Below are positions 63,574 to 64,000 of a stretch of 64,000 bases of DNA, one piece after another. Positions within the stretch are counted from its first letter, which is position 1. Each line of letters begins with the position of its first letter. Both the position numbers and the translations under genes were made by a program. Below the pieces are notes generated by a model. That model was not told the DNA's origin, made no database searches, and saw nothing but the letters and a program-made list of their open reading frames with translations. The DNA comes from G963663615 sp963663615 (GTDB lineage Bacteria > Bacteroidota > Ignavibacteria > Ignavibacteriales > Melioribacteraceae): contig OY760517.1 of assembly GCA_963663615.1 (NCBI GenBank), positions 2,790,001-2,854,000 on the forward strand, read 5' to 3'.

Positions 63574-63657
63574 TGCGGAAGACGGGACTTGAACCCGTAC
63601 GCCTGAAAAGGCACTACCCCCTCAAGATAGCGTGTATACCAATTTCACCACTTCCGC
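63574..63657 (-). tRNA. tRNA-Leu (anticodon GAG)
   Basis: On the minus strand GCGGAAG pairs with CTTCCGC as the acceptor stem. The anticodon stem is CTATC/GGTAG with loop TTGAGGG, giving anticodon GAG, which reads CUU and CUC. A long class II variable arm (TGCC..GGCG) and the T arm ACGGG-TTCAAGT-CCCGT follow. The discriminator base is A at 63574. CCA is not encoded and would be added after transcription. Confidence 0.96.
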
Positions 63658-63770
63658 AAAAAACGTACCGCCAAAAATATGGCTAATACCTTAAAAAATC
63701 AATACCTTATATAATAAATGATTTATTAATGCATTGAAATCTTATACTTCGCGGTTATCGATAAGTTCCA

Positions 63771-64000
63771 TTAGCGCCTGTTTCTAAATCTTCTACCTGG
63801 CAACTTCTTAAAAATATGCTCACGAATTTCATGTTTAAATTTCGTTTCAAACACTAAAAACTTAACAATTTGTTGAGGTGTAAGTATTTCTTTCAATGAG
63901 TTAATAAACTCTTTTCGTTTGGTTTTAAACTCGTATTCCTTATTCAATACCTGTTCAATAACATCATTTAACTCTTTTTCGGTAGCTTTGGAATCTTCCT
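63771..64000 (-). CDS. Spy/CpxP-like periplasmic protein, C-terminal part (cut by window edge)
   Basis: The frame is open to the right edge; only the last 75 or so residues are present. The sequence KRKEFINSLKEILTPQQIVK, then FLVFETKFKHEIREHI and a basic tail KKLPGRRFRNRR, is the pattern of Spy/CpxP-like helical hairpin proteins common near ECF sigma genes in Bacteroidota. LTPQQ is the diagnostic element. These are periplasmic stress or metal-response chaperone-like proteins. The N-terminus and context lie outside the window, so the family call is moderate. Confidence 0.65.
   Translation of the reverse strand, partial: EDSKATEKELNDVIEQVLNKEYEFKTKRKEFINSLKEILTPQQIVKFLVFETKFKHEIREHIFKKLPGRRFRNRR

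Overview
The window looks like a chromosomal segment of an AT-rich, Gram-negative bacterium of the Bacteroidota/Chlorobi group, most likely an Ignavibacteria-type organism. Four secreted proteins end in a type IX secretion (Por) sorting domain that opens with NYPNPFNP, the form usual in Ignavibacteria. A DUF4249/TonB-receptor pair, outer-membrane barrels, SPOR and ExbB/ExbD proteins point the same way. This placement is inference from family knowledge. No phage, transposase, CRISPR array or ribosomal RNA was seen. The only RNA gene is a tRNA-Leu(GAG) near the right end.

Layout. 1-3.1 kb: the end of a secreted GH5 glycoside hydrolase and an exported ADP-ribosylglycohydrolase-fold lipoprotein. 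3.15-4.05 kb: a non-coding block of modular hairpin repeats, including two almost identical 164-bp copies. 4.1-8.7 kb: an operon for a heterodimeric ABC exporter followed by fructose-1,6-bisphosphatase. 9.2-18.1 kb: mostly secreted or surface proteins (FN3, EEP nuclease/phosphatase and DUF3160, all with sorting domains, plus a serine hydrolase), with a cyclase, an NmrA-type oxidoreductase and a Crp-like regulator among them. 18.2-26.2 kb: serine dehydratase, then divergently a MEDS protein coupled to a 1958-residue kinase with eleven PAS domains. 26.2-33.2 kb: metabolic genes (KdsC, YitT, GpmI, lysine-6-dehydrogenase-like, OsmC and a SpeD-SpeE fusion). 33.4-38.9 kb: a sigma/anti-sigma pair, AlaS and a lone B12-binding subunit. 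38.9-44.1 kb: a barrel protein, a serine hydrolase and a DUF4249/TonB-dependent receptor unit. 44.3-52.8 kb: a CDF metal exporter, an SDR/aldehyde dehydrogenase operon, an NTPase, an esterase and a four-gene membrane cluster.

52.8-61.2 kb holds a compact leftward operon: giant TPR protein, plugless outer-membrane barrel, HU-like/transmembrane/SPOR protein, ExbB, ExbD, TonB. It resembles a Tol-Pal-like trans-envelope machine without TolB or Pal and is the best candidate for an under-described system here. Upstream of it are a DUF92 membrane protein, a TPR protein, tRNA-Leu and the edge of a Spy-like gene.

Other items worth follow-up are the SpeD-SpeE fusion, whose aminopropyltransferase half lacks several usual active-site residues, the cysteine clusters in PAS domains 10 and 11 of the giant kinase, and the repeat block in which hairpin stems change while remaining complementary. 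All residue and family statements come from reading the sequence and from memory of the families; no search was run.
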